A stretch of DNA of 64,000 nt, from positions 62,001-126,000 of the forward strand of contig JAQUIG010000003.1 of NCBI GenBank assembly GCA_028683435.1, read 5' to 3'. The notes under the pieces are model-generated. The model was not told the origin of the DNA. It worked only from the letters and a program-made list of their open reading frames with translations, and ran no database searches. The translations under genes and the position numbers were made by a program. This DNA is from Desulfuromonadaceae bacterium. GTDB taxonomy: Bacteria > Desulfobacterota > Desulfuromonadia > Geobacterales > Pseudopelobacteraceae. This document shows, piece after piece, positions 63,026 through 64,000 of the stretch. Position 1 is the first letter of the stretch. Each line of letters begins with the position of its first letter.

Positions 63026-64000
63026 ATGCCAACCAGCTTAATAGAACATAACCCGCTGCTTTTCGGGCGTGACGAACGGACCGGCATCATCGCGGTGGAA
63101 TCGGTTGGGCACTTCATCCGGCTCTTTTTCAGAACTGCCGGTCGCGTGCATTTCCATGATGAGCCGTTCCAGCCGTTTATCCTCGTCGGTGATCCCGGGT
63201 TGGTTTCCGGTTGCCAGGTCCCGTGTGCTGTGCGGCAATTGGCCGGTGACGATTTTTTCCGCTGCCAGCTCCTCTTCGATTCGTGGAGTGACGCCCTGAC
63301 CGCGCGTGATTTTCTGGCGGCCAAAAGCGGCAAAGGTTATTCCGCCCCCGCTGCCCCCTATCTGTTTCTGCCTGATCTCTCCCATCAATATATGCTGGCT
63401 AGCGGCGTCACGCTCTTTAAGGGTATGGAATTCTCAGAGCTCCGTTGTCTGGCACTGGATATCGAAACCGATTGTGCCGAGGGGTATGGTTTTTCGAATC
63501 CGGAGCGGCCGGAAGATCGGATTATCTCGATTGCGCTCAAGGATTCCCATGGTGGGGAGGTCGTGCTGCGGGGTGACCGGTTGAGCGAGCCTGAGATGTT
63601 GCGGAACCTGAACGATGCGATCCACCGCTGCGACCCGGACGTTATCACCGGCCACAACATTTTCCGTTTTGACCTCGACTATATCGGTCGCCGCGCGCAG
63701 ATGCACGGCATTCGCCTGACCTGGGGACGGAACGGGGCAACGCCACATATTACCCCCCATGCCCGCTGGAGTCTGGCCGAGAAGAATATTGATTACCAGC
63801 GCTGGGATGTGTATGGCCGTCACATTATCGATACCTACTTTCTGGTGCAGCTCTACGATATCTCCGGCCGTAACCTCGAAAGCCACGGGCTGAAAGCCGT
63901 CGCACGTCATTTCGGCATCGCCGCCGAAGATCGTACCTATCTGGAGGGGGGCGATATTTCAGCCGCATTCCAGTGTGATCCGGAGCAGCTGTATCGCTAC
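63026..64000 (+). CDS. polB: Family-B DNA polymerase, N-terminal part (cut by window edge)
   Basis: The frame is open to the window edge (325 codons visible). The exonuclease motifs are clear: LALDIETD (Exo I, Asp/Glu) and DVITGHNIFRFDLDYI (Exo II). N-terminal residues form a domain typical of PolB (DNA polymerase II-like) enzymes. No strong Shine-Dalgarno lies before ATG 63026. The polymerase palm and thumb are outside the window. An archaeal-type exonuclease-only protein cannot be ruled out, but PolB is likeliest. Confidence 0.78.
   Translation, partial: MPTSLIEHNPLLFGRDERTGIIAVESVGHFIRLFFRTAGRVHFHDEPFQPFILVGDPGLVSGCQVPCAVRQLAGDDFFRCQLLFDSWSDALTARDFLAAKSGKGYSAPAAPYLFLPDLSHQYMLASGVTLFKGMEFSELRCLALDIETDCAEGYGFSNPERPEDRIISIALKDSHGGEVVLRGDRLSEPEMLRNLNDAIHRCDPDVITGHNIFRFDLDYIGRRAQMHGIRLTWGRNGATPHITPHARWSLAEKNIDYQRWDVYGRHIIDTYFLVQLYDISGRNLESHGLKAVARHFGIAAEDRTYLEGGDISAAFQCDPEQLYRY

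Overview
The window looks like chromosome from a Geobacter-like deltaproteobacterium (Geobacterales/Desulfuromonadales). The main clues are an SfrAB-type NADPH oxidoreductase pair, a bacteriohemerythrin, an A-type flavodiiron protein, an Mla lipid-transport operon, a GEMM-type dinucleotide riboswitch, several large sensor kinases, c-di-GMP enzymes and a CFI-box secreted metalloprotease. Product names are family-level readings made by eye; no database search was run. No tRNA, rRNA, insertion sequence, prophage or CRISPR array was recognised.

Layout, 1-16 kb: a 5'-truncated TolC-like outer-membrane protein; a PfkB kinase / TPR lipoprotein / RodZ cluster; a response regulator, a universal stress protein and a kinase remnant holding only the HisKA domain; a FAD dehydrogenase. 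Then comes a tight minus-strand run: lon, mlaE, an EVE-domain gene, mlaF, mlaD, two M16 peptidases (one catalytic, one without the zinc motif) and bacteriohemerythrin. The lon promoter carries an inverted repeat over its -10 box.

16-31 kb: an isolated 20-codon ORF with promoter, Shine-Dalgarno and terminator lies just ahead of a MacA-MacB efflux operon, followed by a HIT protein and a third M16 peptidase. Next are CheX, a transglutaminase-like protein, a REC-GGDEF cyclase, rpe, rsmB, a radical-SAM/DUF2344 fusion and RNase G.

31-43 kb is the signalling region. It holds an FeFe-hydrogenase-like sensor fused to a sigma-54 activator, a membrane sensor kinase with its REC-LuxR regulator, an EAL-domain scrap, and a PocR-domain hybrid kinase. 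A GEMM riboswitch with a terminator precedes two small unknown genes.

43-64 kb: M29 aminopeptidase divergent from sfrB-sfrA; a radical-SAM protein coupled to a 59-residue zinc-ribbon protein; a flavodiiron protein with a leader hairpin; a HEAT / HD-GYP / HEAT cluster sharing an N-terminal domain; radA with a broken acyl-ACP thioesterase; ahcY; a YkgJ-type protein; a Skp-like chaperone; a secreted metalloprotease and partner; metK; and the start of a family-B DNA polymerase that runs off the window.

The strongest candidates for undescribed biology are the GEMM-controlled pair of small genes, the leader-peptide/attenuator arrangement before macAB, the hydrogenase-sigma-54 fusion, and the HEAT/HD-GYP module.
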